Shown here: piece by piece, positions 7,245-15,413 of the stretch | Position numbering within the stretch: the stretch's first letter is position 1 | Layout: the number at the start of each line of letters is the position of its first letter | From: Pseudaminobacter sp040049255 | GTDB lineage: Bacteria > Pseudomonadota > Alphaproteobacteria > Rhizobiales > Rhizobiaceae | DNA length: 64,000 nt | Reading direction: 5' to 3' | Assembly (NCBI RefSeq): GCF_040049255.1 | Contig: NZ_JBDZDR010000007.1 | Coordinates: 1-64,000 of the forward strand | Notes under the pieces: model-generated | What the model was told of the DNA's origin: nothing | Databases searched by the model: none | The model's input: only the letters and a program-made list of their open reading frames with translations | Translations under genes and position numbers: made by a program

Positions 7245-8426
7245 ATGTCTTCCACCCAGATCCTTGAAACTGCCAGGCGCGGCCGCTGGGCTGTGGCGGC
7301 GATGTTTTTCGCCAACGGGTTCCTGACCGGCAGCTGGGCGCCGCAGATCCCGCTGTTCCTGCCCCGGCTCGGCATCAGCCCATTCACGCTTGGTCTGCTG
7401 ATCCTTGCCTTCGGTCTGGGCGCGCTCACGGCGATGCCATGGTGCGGCTATCTCATCGGTCGGCACGGTTCGCGCAAGGTGCTCAGGATCTTCTCCGTTG
7501 TGGCGACCGTCGGTCTGCTGCCGGTCGCGCTGGCGCCGAACGTGCCGTTCGCGGCACTGGCCATGTATGTCTTCGGCGCGGTCATCGGCGGCATGGATGT
7601 CACCATGAACGCCAATGCGGTGGCGGTGGAGCGCAAGCTCTCGCGCGCCATCATGTCGTCCTCGCACGGTTTCTGGAGCCTGGGCGGCTTTGCCGGCGGC
7701 GGCCTTGGCGGCCTGGCGATCCAGCTTTACGGCCATGCTGCCCACGCCGTCCTGGTGACGGTGGTGGCACTTGTCATCGTCGCGCTGGCGTTGCGCCATA
7801 TCATGGCCGAGGACAAGCCGGTGGTGCGCGAGCACCGCAAACTATCCTTGCCGTCCAATCCGTTGATCTATCTGGTCGGCCTCGTCGCGCTGTTCTCCAT
7901 GGTGCCGGAAGGCACGGTGCTCGACTGGGCTGCGCTCTACCTGCGTGAGGAACTCGGCGCGGATATCGCCACCGCGGGCTTCGCCTTCGCCGGTTTCTCG
8001 GCGACGATGGCTTCCATGAGGTTTCTCGGCGATGGCGTGCGCAACCGTTTCGGCGCCGTGCGCACGCTTCGCATTTCGAGCCTTATCGCCGCCGCCGGCA
8101 TGCTCACGGCCGGCCTTGCCACGTCGCCCTGGATGGCGATCTGCGCCTTCACCTTTGCCGGGCTTGGCGTTGCCAACATGGTGCCGATCGCCTTCTCGGC
8201 CGCCGGCAACCAGCGCGGCATGTCGCCCGGCGCCGGCATGAGCGTGGTGACCGTGATGGGCTATTCGGGCATCCTGGTGGCGCCGTCGGCAATCGGCTTC
8301 GTCGGCGAGCATACCGGTTTCGCCCCGATCTTCGTTGCCATGTCCTGCCTGCTGGTGGTGGTCTGCCTCATGGCTGGCCTGGCGCGCGGGGCCGATTTCA
8401 TGCCCGCGTCTCAACCGGCCGAATAG
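7245..8426 (+). CDS. MFS transporter, YbjJ-like
   Basis: This is a 393-residue major facilitator with about 12 membrane segments. The first helix follows RRGRWAVAAMFFANGFLTG, and the loop between helices 2 and 3 has the G-x-x-x-[D/R]-R-x-G-R-[K/R]-like sequence GYLIGRHGSRKVLR. The architecture fits the sugar-efflux-like/YbjJ branch of MFS; the substrate is not deducible. The ATG at 7245 is preferred to the in-frame TTG at 7230. Its 3' end overlaps that of the convergent LysR gene by 16 bp, with no terminator between them. Confidence 0.85.
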   Translation: MSSTQILETARRGRWAVAAMFFANGFLTGSWAPQIPLFLPRLGISPFTLGLLILAFGLGALTAMPWCGYLIGRHGSRKVLRIFSVVATVGLLPVALAPNVPFAALAMYVFGAVIGGMDVTMNANAVAVERKLSRAIMSSSHGFWSLGGFAGGGLGGLAIQLYGHAAHAVLVTVVALVIVALALRHIMAEDKPVVREHRKLSLPSNPLIYLVGLVALFSMVPEGTVLDWAALYLREELGADIATAGFAFAGFSATMASMRFLGDGVRNRFGAVRTLRISSLIAAAGMLTAGLATSPWMAICAFTFAGLGVANMVPIAFSAAGNQRGMSPGAGMSVVTVMGYSGILVAPSAIGFVGEHTGFAPIFVAMSCLLVVVCLMAGLARGADFMPASQPAE

Positions 8427-9298
8427 CGCTTCAAAGCCACAAAAAGGAAGTCCGCTACCCGCCTGATGCGAAGGCTGCTCCGCACGTCGCGATGCATGGC
8501 CAACCACATGGGCAGCACGGGTAGCTGGAGGTCCGGCAGGATTGCCTCGACCAGCGGGTCGGCCCGCACCAGCGACTCCTGGGCGAAGCCGATCCCATTG
8601 CCCATGCGTATTGCCTCCCAAAGCACGATCTGGTTGTCGGTGCGGAAACGAAAGGCGTGGCGGTCGAGCTTGACCCCCAAGGCGGCGAAGCCCTTGATGA
8701 TCTCGTCACCACGGTCGTAGCCGACCAGGTCGTGTCCGACGAGATCGTAGGCGTTCTTGGGCGTTCCGCGCCGCGCCAGGTAACTCTTTGCCGCACAGGC
8801 GCAAAGGGGGAGGTCGGCCACCTTGCGCGCCAGAAGTTCGTTCTGCGTTGGCTCGACCATGCGCAGAGCAATGTCAGCGTCCCGGCGCAGCAGGTTCTCG
8901 ATCTGGTTCGAGGCGACGATCTCGACCTCTATGCCCGGCTCCTCGATGCCCAGCCTGGCAAGCATGTCGGGCAGCACGTAGGCCGCAACGATCTCGCTTG
9001 CCGCTATGCGGACCGTGCCTTCGATGGCCTCGACCGACCCAAGCGCCAGGCGCGAAAAGGCGGTCGCTTCCTCATGCACGGCCCGCCCGCGCTCGAACAA
9101 CAGGCTGCCGGCCTCGGTCAGAACATAGCCCTGCCGACCGCGCCGGAAGAGCGTGACGCCCAGCGCCTGCTCGAGTTCGGCGATGTGGCGGCCGAGCGTC
9201 GGCTGGCTGGCGGCAAGTTGCCGTGCGGCAGCCGAAAGGCTGCCTGTCTCGGCGACGGCCACGAAGCTTCGGATGAGGTTCCAGTCGATCTCGTTCAT
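8411..9298 (-). CDS. LysR-family transcriptional regulator
   Basis: This is a 295-residue regulator. The N-terminal winged HTH (residues 4-63) includes FVAVAETGSLSAAARQLAAS and LGRHIAELEQALGVTLFRR, the LysR signature. The rest is the two-lobed effector domain starting near EGTVRIAASEIVAAYVLP. It is divergent from the Rossmann-fold gene at 9396, with a T-N11-A box between them, so that gene is its probable target along with itself. The effector is unknown. Confidence 0.93.
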   Translation of the reverse strand: MNEIDWNLIRSFVAVAETGSLSAAARQLAASQPTLGRHIAELEQALGVTLFRRGRQGYVLTEAGSLLFERGRAVHEEATAFSRLALGSVEAIEGTVRIAASEIVAAYVLPDMLARLGIEEPGIEVEIVASNQIENLLRRDADIALRMVEPTQNELLARKVADLPLCACAAKSYLARRGTPKNAYDLVGHDLVGYDRGDEIIKGFAALGVKLDRHAFRFRTDNQIVLWEAIRMGNGIGFAQESLVRADPLVEAILPDLQLPVLPMWLAMHRDVRSSLRIRRVADFLFVALKRYSAG

Positions 9299-9341
9299 AT
9301 TCGAAAGTGAATAACGACGTGCCGATTTCAGTCAATTTCAA

Positions 9342-9358
9342 TTCGACTATGCATGGAA
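9342..9358. promoter_or_regulatory. Candidate LysR-type operator (TTC-N11-GAA)
   Basis: TTC at 9342-9344 and GAA at 9356-9358 are separated by exactly 11 bases, the T-N11-A geometry of LysR-type sites. It lies in the 97-bp divergent promoter region between the LysR gene and the 9396 gene. This is a match to a loose consensus only. Confidence 0.4.
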
Positions 9359-9395
9359 CATATGAAGGTTACTCACACAAACACGAGTGACCGAA

Positions 9396-10352
9396 ATGAC
9401 CAAAATCGCAATTCTAGGCGCCCGCGGCCGGCTTGGCCGCATGGTGGCCAACGCCTTTCTCGACGCCGGCTATGAGGTGCGGGCGGTGACCCGCGACGGC
9501 AAGCTGCCGCCGGAACTCTCCGGCGCGGAAGCTGTCGCCGCCGACGCGCTCGACAGGCAGTCGCTGATCCGCGCCACGCAAGGCGTGGACATCGTCTTCA
9601 ACGGGCTGAGCCCGATCTATTCCGACTGGAGCACCTGCCTGCCCATGGCGGAAAACGTGATGGCCGCCTGCCACGCCAACCTCGCCCTGCACCTGTTCCC
9701 GGGCTCGGTCTACAATTTCGGATCGCCGATGCCGGCGGTCATCACCGAGGAAACTCCGCAGCACCCTTCCACCGAAAAGGGCCGCATTCGGGTCGCGATG
9801 GAAGACCTGTTTCGCAGTGAGGCCGCCGCCGGCCGGGTTCGCACCACTTTGCTCCGCGCCGGAGATTTCTTTGGCGGCAAGGGCGCGGGATCGTGGTTCG
9901 ACCTGGTCGTGGCCTCCAAGATCGCGAAGGGCGTCTACACCGCGCCGGGTCCGGTCGATCTCGTGCACGAGTGGACCTATCTGCCGGATTTCGCGGCCGC
10001 CTTCGTCGCACTGGCCGAAAAGCACGACCTGCTGGGCGCTTATGAAAACCTGAATTTCCCGGGCCATGCCGTGACCGACCTGCAGATGAAGGCGGCGGCC
10101 GACAAGGCTGTCGGGCACACGCTGAAGCTTGCATCGATGCCTTGGTGGGTGCTGCGGGCTGGCAGCCCGTTCGTGCCGATGTGGAAGGCCATCCTGTCGA
10201 TGTCCTATCTGCGCTTCGAGGAACACCGACTGGCGTCGATGCGGCTGGAAGGCATTATCGGAACTGTCCCGCACACACCGTTGGACGAGGCCGTGGCGCA
10301 GGCGCTCGCCGATCTTGTTACCGCGGGAGAAGTGCGCCGGCAGGCGGCGTGA
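9396..10352 (+). CDS. NAD(P)-binding Rossmann-fold protein, NAD-dependent epimerase/reductase type
   Basis: This is a 318-residue atypical short-chain dehydrogenase. The nucleotide-binding motif GARGRLG is at residues 8-14, followed by an acidic strand end and ADALDRQSLIRA, which resemble NmrA/epimerase proteins. A region with GSVYNFGSPMPAVITEET corresponds to the substrate side of the extended SDR fold. The classical YxxxK pair is not obvious. The substrate is unknown. The ATG at 9396 is used, with GAG eight bases upstream; a GTG at 9387 is an alternative. It is divergent from a LysR gene and followed by a strong terminator. Confidence 0.82.
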   Translation: MTKIAILGARGRLGRMVANAFLDAGYEVRAVTRDGKLPPELSGAEAVAADALDRQSLIRATQGVDIVFNGLSPIYSDWSTCLPMAENVMAACHANLALHLFPGSVYNFGSPMPAVITEETPQHPSTEKGRIRVAMEDLFRSEAAAGRVRTTLLRAGDFFGGKGAGSWFDLVVASKIAKGVYTAPGPVDLVHEWTYLPDFAAAFVALAEKHDLLGAYENLNFPGHAVTDLQMKAAADKAVGHTLKLASMPWWVLRAGSPFVPMWKAILSMSYLRFEEHRLASMRLEGIIGTVPHTPLDEAVAQALADLVTAGEVRRQAA

Positions 10353-10373
10353 ACTCGTTTCTAAAAGACAAGG

Positions 10374-10407
10374 ACGCCCGGAGCACAATTGCTGCGGGCG
10401 TTCTTTT
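10374..10407 (+). terminator. Rho-independent terminator after the Rossmann-fold gene
   Basis: ACGCCCG at 10374-10380 pairs with CGGGCGT at 10395-10401, with an inner AGCA/TGCT stem around a CAAT loop, followed by TTCTTTT. It lies 22 bases after the stop codon at 10352. Confidence 0.85.
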
Positions 10408-10417
10408 GACGAGACGG

Positions 10418-10576
10418 TCAGACGCGGCCCGTCAGCAACAGGATCACCAGAACGATCAACAAAATACCGACGATGCCGGAGGGGCCATAACCCCAGCCGC
10501 GTGAATAGGGCCACGCCGGAAAGGCGCCGACCAGGATAAGGATCAGGATTATGATCAGCAGTGTGGATAGCGTCAT
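10418..10576 (-). CDS. DUF3309 small membrane protein
   Basis: This is a 52-residue protein consisting of a hydrophobic helix (LSTLLIIILILILVGAFPAW), a short YSRGWGYGPSGI loop and a second helix ending LLLTGRV. This is the typical length and layout of DUF3309 proteins, which are found in soil alphaproteobacteria and have no known function. The ATG at 10576 has GGAGGGAG upstream; longer readings of the frame lack a site. A perfect hairpin covers the region just upstream of that ribosome binding site. Confidence 0.85.
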   Translation of the reverse strand: MTLSTLLIIILILILVGAFPAWPYSRGWGYGPSGIVGILLIVLVILLLTGRV

Positions 10577-10588
10577 GAGTGTCTCCCT

Positions 10589-10608
10589 CCATTGAAAAGT
10601 TTCAATGG
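10589..10608. promoter_or_regulatory. Perfect 9-bp inverted repeat in the DUF3309 leader
   Basis: CCATTGAAA at 10589-10597 and TTTCAATGG at 10600-10608 are exact reverse complements with two bases between them. In the mRNA the hairpin would end next to the GGAGGG ribosome binding site of the DUF3309 gene, so it may act as an operator or as an RNA structure that controls translation. Confidence 0.4.
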
Positions 10609-10717
10609 GTTGACAATGCTTGACGGGAATTGTGGTTCCCTGCGCGCCGGCCGGAGCAGAACTCGCGGCCGGCGAGACGTGCCGCACGCCGTCCAGGCGG
10701 CGTACGGCGCGGGCGCA

Positions 10718-13700
10718 TCACTCCGCGGCCTTGGGATAGGCAACCCCGCCGGAGCCGACGGCCGGTTCCGTGGTTGCCCCGGCCGCATTTTCGGCCTTGC
10801 CGCCGCGGCGGAACACCCGGCCGAGGAAGCGGCTGACGCGGCTGTTCTTGCTGCGCGTGAACACCATCAGCATCGCCGGCGTGACGATCAGCGTCAGGAC
10901 TGTCGCGAAGGACAGGCCGAAGACGATGGCGCTCGACAGCGAGATCCACCACTGCGTCGACGGGGCATTGATCGTGGTCTCGTGATGGAAGATTTCCAGC
11001 CCGAGGCCGAAGGCGATCGGCAACACGCCGAAGATGGCCGAAAGCGCGGTGAGGACGACAGGGCGGGCGCGCTCGCGGCAGGTCTGCAGCACCGCTTCCA
11101 TCTTGTCCCAGCCCTCGTGGCGCAGGCGGTCGTAGGTGTCGATCAGCACGATGTTGTTGTTCACCACCACGCCGGCCAGCGCGATCACGCCGATGCCGGA
11201 CATGACGATGCCGAAGGGCTGGCCGGTGATGAGCAGCCCCAGGAACACGCCGATGGTCGACATGACCACGCAGGAAAGAACCATCATCACGCTGCCGAAC
11301 TTGTTGAACTGCGCCAGCAGCACGATGAAGATCAGGAACAGCGCCGCACCGAAGGCCTTGCTCAGGAACTCGCCGGCCGCCTTGCTTTCCTCGTCCTGGC
11401 CCGCAAGCTTCCAGCGTATGCCGGGCAGGTCCATCTTCTTCATCGCCTCGGTCACCTGCGCCTGCGCCGCTGCCGGCTGCACGCCGCTGGCGACGTTGGC
11501 CTGCACGACGATGGTGCGCTGGCCGTCGATGCGGTTGAGGATGCCGATCTTCGGCTCGGGTTGGCGGGTGACGAAGTTCGAGATCGGCACCGACCCCTGC
11601 GCGGTCTCCACCCGAAGCTGGTCGAGCGTCGACAATGTGCGGCGGTCCTCCGGAAGCCGCAGGCGGATGTCGACGGCGTCGTCCGCGCCGGCGGGGCGGT
11701 AATCCGACAGCTTCAGGCCGGTGGTGACGAGCTGAACGACCGAACCGACCGCAAAGGGGCTGACGCCATATTGCGCGGCCTTGCTGCGGTCGATCTTCAG
11801 CGCCCAGTCGATGCCGGGCGGCGGCAGGCCATCCGAGACGTCGATGACGCCGGGGATGGTCTTCAGCATTGCCGCGACTTCGCGCGCCTTGTCGTTGAGC
11901 CCGGTCGGGTCGACAGCCGAAAGTCGCACCTGGATCGCCTTGCCGGTGGGCGGCCCGGCCTCGGGCACCTGCACTTCCACGCTCACGCCCGGAATGCCGG
12001 CCATGGCGGTACGCAATTCGTCCAGAACTTCGTGTGCCGGCTTGCGCTCGCGCCAGTCGACGAATTCGTACTGGATCACGCCGACAACATCCTCGTCGAC
12101 ATTGTTGCCGCCGCCGGTGGTCTTGCCGGCCCGCGTATAGACGGACTTCACGCCCGGCCAGCCCAGGATGCGCTTCTCCGCCTGGCTGACAGCCGCGTCC
12201 ATCTCCGCCAGCGAAAGGTTGCCGCGCGCATGGACGTAGAGCAGGCCGTATTCCGGCTCGACGCTGGGGAAGAATTCCACCCCCTTGCCCTTGTGGGCGT
12301 AGACCCAAGGCACCGCGACCAGCAGGGCGGCCGCCAGCATCAGCGTGCTGATCGGATGGCGCACGGCAAGCTTGACCGTGTTCATGTAGAGGCCGTCCTT
12401 GTGCTCCGGCTCGTGGTGCGCCTTGCCGAAGATCGCGCCCAGCGTCGGCGTAAACACCAGCGCATAGAGCATCGAGGCCGACAGCGTCACGATCAGCGTG
12501 ATCGGCATGTATTTCATGAACTCGCCGACGATGCCCGGCCAGAACAGCAGCGGCGAGAAGGCGGCGATGCGGGTCATGGTGGCGGCGATGACGGGGCCGG
12601 CCATGCGGTTTGCCGCCAGCGCGTAGGCTTCCTTCTTGTCCATGCCCTCGGCCATGCGCCGCTCGGCAAATTCGGTGACGATGATGGCATCGTCGACCAG
12701 CATGCCGACCGCAAGGATCAGGCTGAACAGCACCACGATGTTGACCGTGAAGCCGGCCAGCGAGAGCAGCAATATTCCGAGCAGGAACGAGGTCGGGATC
12801 GCCAGGCCGATCAATATGGAGGCGCGGCCTGAGAGCGCGTAAAGTATGATGATGAACACCAGGATGACGGCGATCATCACATGGTTCTGGAGGTCGCCGA
12901 GCAACTGCCGGATTGAGGTCGACTTGTCCTGGCTGTAGGACACGACGCTGCCCTCGGGCAGCTTCTTGGCGAACTCATCGGCCACCACCTTCACCGCGTC
13001 GACCGTCTCGACCAGATTGGCGCCGACGCGCTTCTTGACCTCGATGGCGATAGCCGGCTTGCCGTCGAGACGGGTGATGGTCTCGGCGTCCTTGTAGGTC
13101 GAACGGACGGTGGCGACATCCTGGGCCCGCACCACGGCGTTGGGGCCGGCCACGATCGGCAGGTTTGCGATGTCTTCCGGCGTTTCGATCAGCGACGGCA
13201 CCTTGATCGCATAGCGACCTTCCGCGCCCTCGATATTGCCGGCGGCGACCAGGCTGTTGGAGGCGTTGACGCCCTGAATGAGCTGGTCGAGGCGCAGGCC
13301 GTAGGAGGTGAGCTTGACCGGGTCGATGATGACCTCGACCAGGTCGTCGCGAGCGCCCCGCAGGTCCGCCTGCAGCACGCCCGGAACTTCCTCGATGCGA
13401 TCACGCAATTCGCGCGCCGCCCCGGTCAGCGTGCGCTCGGGCACGTTGCCGGCGAGCGTGACCACCAGAACCGGAAATTCCGACAGGTTGACCTCGTTTA
13501 CGGTCGGTTCTTCCGCGCCTTGCGGCAGGTCGCGCTTGGCGTCCTGAACCTTGGCGCGGACGTTTTCCAGCGCGTTGGAAAGGTCTGCGCCGGCATTGAA
13601 CTCGACGAGCACGTAGCCGCCGCCCTGGTAGGCGGCCGAGCGCATCTCCTTGACGTTGGAGAGGCTCTTCATCCGGGTCTCGACCGGCCTCAGCAGCAGC

Positions 13701-13882
13701 CGCTCGGAATCCTCCGGCGAGATGCCGTTATAGGCCAGGCTGACATAGATGATCGGAATCTTGACGTCCGGTTCGGCTTCCTTGGGGATCGACTGATAGG
13801 CCAGCGCGCCGGCGATCAGGAAGAACACCATAAAGGAAAGCGTGAGCCGCGCATTGCGGATTGCGTAGCCGACGATACCCAT
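10718..13882 (-). CDS. RND efflux transporter, inner-membrane pump subunit
   Basis: This is a 1054-residue AcrB-superfamily proton-driven pump. It has the N-terminal membrane helix (ARLTLSFMVFFLIAGALAY), the large porter loop starting EAEPDVKIPIIYV, the central membrane block with VDDAIIV in the fourth helix region and a second porter loop and membrane half ending with LIVTPAMLMVF. The early segment SIPKEAEPDV and GISPEDSERLLLRPVE resemble the HAE-type multidrug/solvent group with divergent members. It is downstream of its adaptor (40 bp). No outer-membrane TolC-like gene is nearby, so that partner must be encoded elsewhere. Confidence 0.95.
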   Translation of the reverse strand: MGIVGYAIRNARLTLSFMVFFLIAGALAYQSIPKEAEPDVKIPIIYVSLAYNGISPEDSERLLLRPVETRMKSLSNVKEMRSAAYQGGGYVLVEFNAGADLSNALENVRAKVQDAKRDLPQGAEEPTVNEVNLSEFPVLVVTLAGNVPERTLTGAARELRDRIEEVPGVLQADLRGARDDLVEVIIDPVKLTSYGLRLDQLIQGVNASNSLVAAGNIEGAEGRYAIKVPSLIETPEDIANLPIVAGPNAVVRAQDVATVRSTYKDAETITRLDGKPAIAIEVKKRVGANLVETVDAVKVVADEFAKKLPEGSVVSYSQDKSTSIRQLLGDLQNHVMIAVILVFIIILYALSGRASILIGLAIPTSFLLGILLLSLAGFTVNIVVLFSLILAVGMLVDDAIIVTEFAERRMAEGMDKKEAYALAANRMAGPVIAATMTRIAAFSPLLFWPGIVGEFMKYMPITLIVTLSASMLYALVFTPTLGAIFGKAHHEPEHKDGLYMNTVKLAVRHPISTLMLAAALLVAVPWVYAHKGKGVEFFPSVEPEYGLLYVHARGNLSLAEMDAAVSQAEKRILGWPGVKSVYTRAGKTTGGGNNVDEDVVGVIQYEFVDWRERKPAHEVLDELRTAMAGIPGVSVEVQVPEAGPPTGKAIQVRLSAVDPTGLNDKAREVAAMLKTIPGVIDVSDGLPPPGIDWALKIDRSKAAQYGVSPFAVGSVVQLVTTGLKLSDYRPAGADDAVDIRLRLPEDRRTLSTLDQLRVETAQGSVPISNFVTRQPEPKIGILNRIDGQRTIVVQANVASGVQPAAAQAQVTEAMKKMDLPGIRWKLAGQDEESKAAGEFLSKAFGAALFLIFIVLLAQFNKFGSVMMVLSCVVMSTIGVFLGLLITGQPFGIVMSGIGVIALAGVVVNNNIVLIDTYDRLRHEGWDKMEAVLQTCRERARPVVLTALSAIFGVLPIAFGLGLEIFHHETTINAPSTQWWISLSSAIVFGLSFATVLTLIVTPAMLMVFTRSKNSRVSRFLGRVFRRGGKAENAAGATTEPAVGSGGVAYPKAAE

Positions 13883-13922
13883 TGTTGTAACCTTTATCGT
13901 GTGGGCAGGTGTTCTGCCGGCC

Positions 13923-15056
13923 CTACTGAACGCTTCCGGTCACTTCGCCGGCCAGCTTCTTGATCGTTTCGGCGTCTGCCTCGACGGCCTCGACCTCGTC
14001 GCCCTCGCTGACCAGGTCCTGGCCGGCGACGATGATGCGGGCTTCCGTCGGAATTCCGCCGAGCACCAGCCCGTTGGGCGTATCGTCCACCAGGTCGATC
14101 GGGTGGAACGTGACCTTGCCCTCCTGGTCGACAGCGCGGATGCCGAGGTCGCCATTGTCGCTCAACGTCACCACCGAACGCGGCAGGATGACCGCGTCGG
14201 CGGGTTTCGCGCGCAGGGTGATCTCGGCCGTCATGCCAGCCGGTATCGCACCGTCGGCATTCGGCACGTCGACTTCGAGGCGGAATGTGCGCGTCGGGGC
14301 GGAGGCGTCGCGGCTGATGTAGCGAACGGTGCCCTTGACGGTCTGGCCATCAACCAGCTTCACCTGCGCCTCGTCGCCGAGCTTCACATAGCTCAGGTCG
14401 CGTTCGCTGATCTCACCCTTGGCGACGATGGGATCGAGGCTGAGAATGGTTGCGACTTCGCCACCGGTCATGATCGAGCTGCCGAGCTCGACCGGCAGGC
14501 GGTCGATGACGCCGTCGAACGGCGCCTTGACCTCGGTGCGCGCAAGCTCTGCCTGGGCGGCCTCGAGCTGCGACTTGGCGGCTGCCAGCGCGGAGCGGGC
14601 GATGTCGCCCTGAAGCTTGGGCGAGTTGCCGGACTTGACCAGGCGCTCCTGGGCTTCCGCTTCCGCCTGCCGCTGCGCGACCAGCTGGCGCGCAGTTTCC
14701 ACGGCGGCGGTCTTTTCCTCGGCATCCAGCATCAGCACCAGGTCGCCCGCCTTGACGTGCTGTCCCTGCTTGACCGGCAGCTTGGCGATGATGCCGCCTG
14801 CGCGGGTTGCAAGAACCGCGCGCTTGTCGGCCGCGGTCTGGCCAGACATGCGGATGGCGCGGGCATGCTGCGTGCGCGGCGGCGTGATCACCGCCACCGT
14901 CCTCACCGGCGGCTTGACCTGCTCCGCTTCCGCGGGCTTCTTGTCATTTTCGGCTGCCGCGCTGCCGACCGATGAAAATTCGCCCGTGCCCATCCAGACT
15001 GCAAAGCCGATGAGCACGCCGATAGCGGCAAGCTTGTGAAACCTAAACCTGGCCAT
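13923..15056 (-). CDS. RND efflux periplasmic adaptor (membrane fusion protein)
   Basis: This is a 377-residue HlyD-like adaptor linking the pump to an outer-membrane channel. An N-terminal membrane anchor (LAAIGVLIGFAVWMG, about residues 8-22) precedes the lipoyl half-motifs GGIIAKLPVKQGQHVKAGDL and VKAPFDGVIDRLPVELG, which bracket a coiled coil (AVETARQLVAQRQAEAEAQE). Beta-barrel and membrane-proximal domains follow. The ATG at 15056 is preceded by GGA; the frame extends to 15158 but that part lacks a signal and a site. It is the first gene of the efflux operon. Confidence 0.92.
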   Translation of the reverse strand: MARFRFHKLAAIGVLIGFAVWMGTGEFSSVGSAAAENDKKPAEAEQVKPPVRTVAVITPPRTQHARAIRMSGQTAADKRAVLATRAGGIIAKLPVKQGQHVKAGDLVLMLDAEEKTAAVETARQLVAQRQAEAEAQERLVKSGNSPKLQGDIARSALAAAKSQLEAAQAELARTEVKAPFDGVIDRLPVELGSSIMTGGEVATILSLDPIVAKGEISERDLSYVKLGDEAQVKLVDGQTVKGTVRYISRDASAPTRTFRLEVDVPNADGAIPAGMTAEITLRAKPADAVILPRSVVTLSDNGDLGIRAVDQEGKVTFHPIDLVDDTPNGLVLGGIPTEARIIVAGQDLVSEGDEVEAVEADAETIKKLAGEVTGSVQ

Positions 15057-15413
15057 GATCAATTCCAATATTTGGGTCCCCGGCGAGACCACGGTCGTTT
15101 GCAGGCGTGCCGCTCTATAAGGGGTCCGTTCCCCGGACGATTCAATCGGTTTATCCACCTAAGCCGACAGGCGGCGGTTTCTACATCAAAGTCCAGACGC
15201 AAAACAGTCAGAAAAATTCATCGACCGACAATTACTGACAATGGGTTGTCAGGAACCTCGCTTCACACAAGAGTCTCCGAAAGACGCTTATCTTTCGACA
15301 TAGCCGACATGTCGGCGAAATATTTCCGGCTGCAAGAGCTCGACCGGGCCCTTCGCATACGAATGTTACCTAGAGCTTGCATCATGCGATCCCCTCTCCA
15401 GGAAATCGATGGT
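15057..15413. promoter_or_regulatory. Upstream region of the efflux operon with two palindromes
   Basis: There is no gene in this 357-bp stretch. It holds CTGACAA at 15235-15241 paired with TTGTCAG at 15246-15252 (4-base spacer), and a perfect 14-bp palindrome GCCGACATGTCGGC at 15303-15316. Both have the form of TetR- or MarR-type operators. Neither type of regulator is adjacent, so the controlling protein would act from elsewhere. Confidence 0.4.

Noticed and set aside
8411..8426. Overlap of MFS and LysR genes as a sign of misannotation
   Set aside because: Both proteins end normally; a 16-bp convergent overlap is unremarkable.
10592..12832. 746-codon plus-strand open frame
   Set aside because: It is antisense to the RND pump gene and made of repetitive Asp/Arg/His-rich sequence with no family resemblance.
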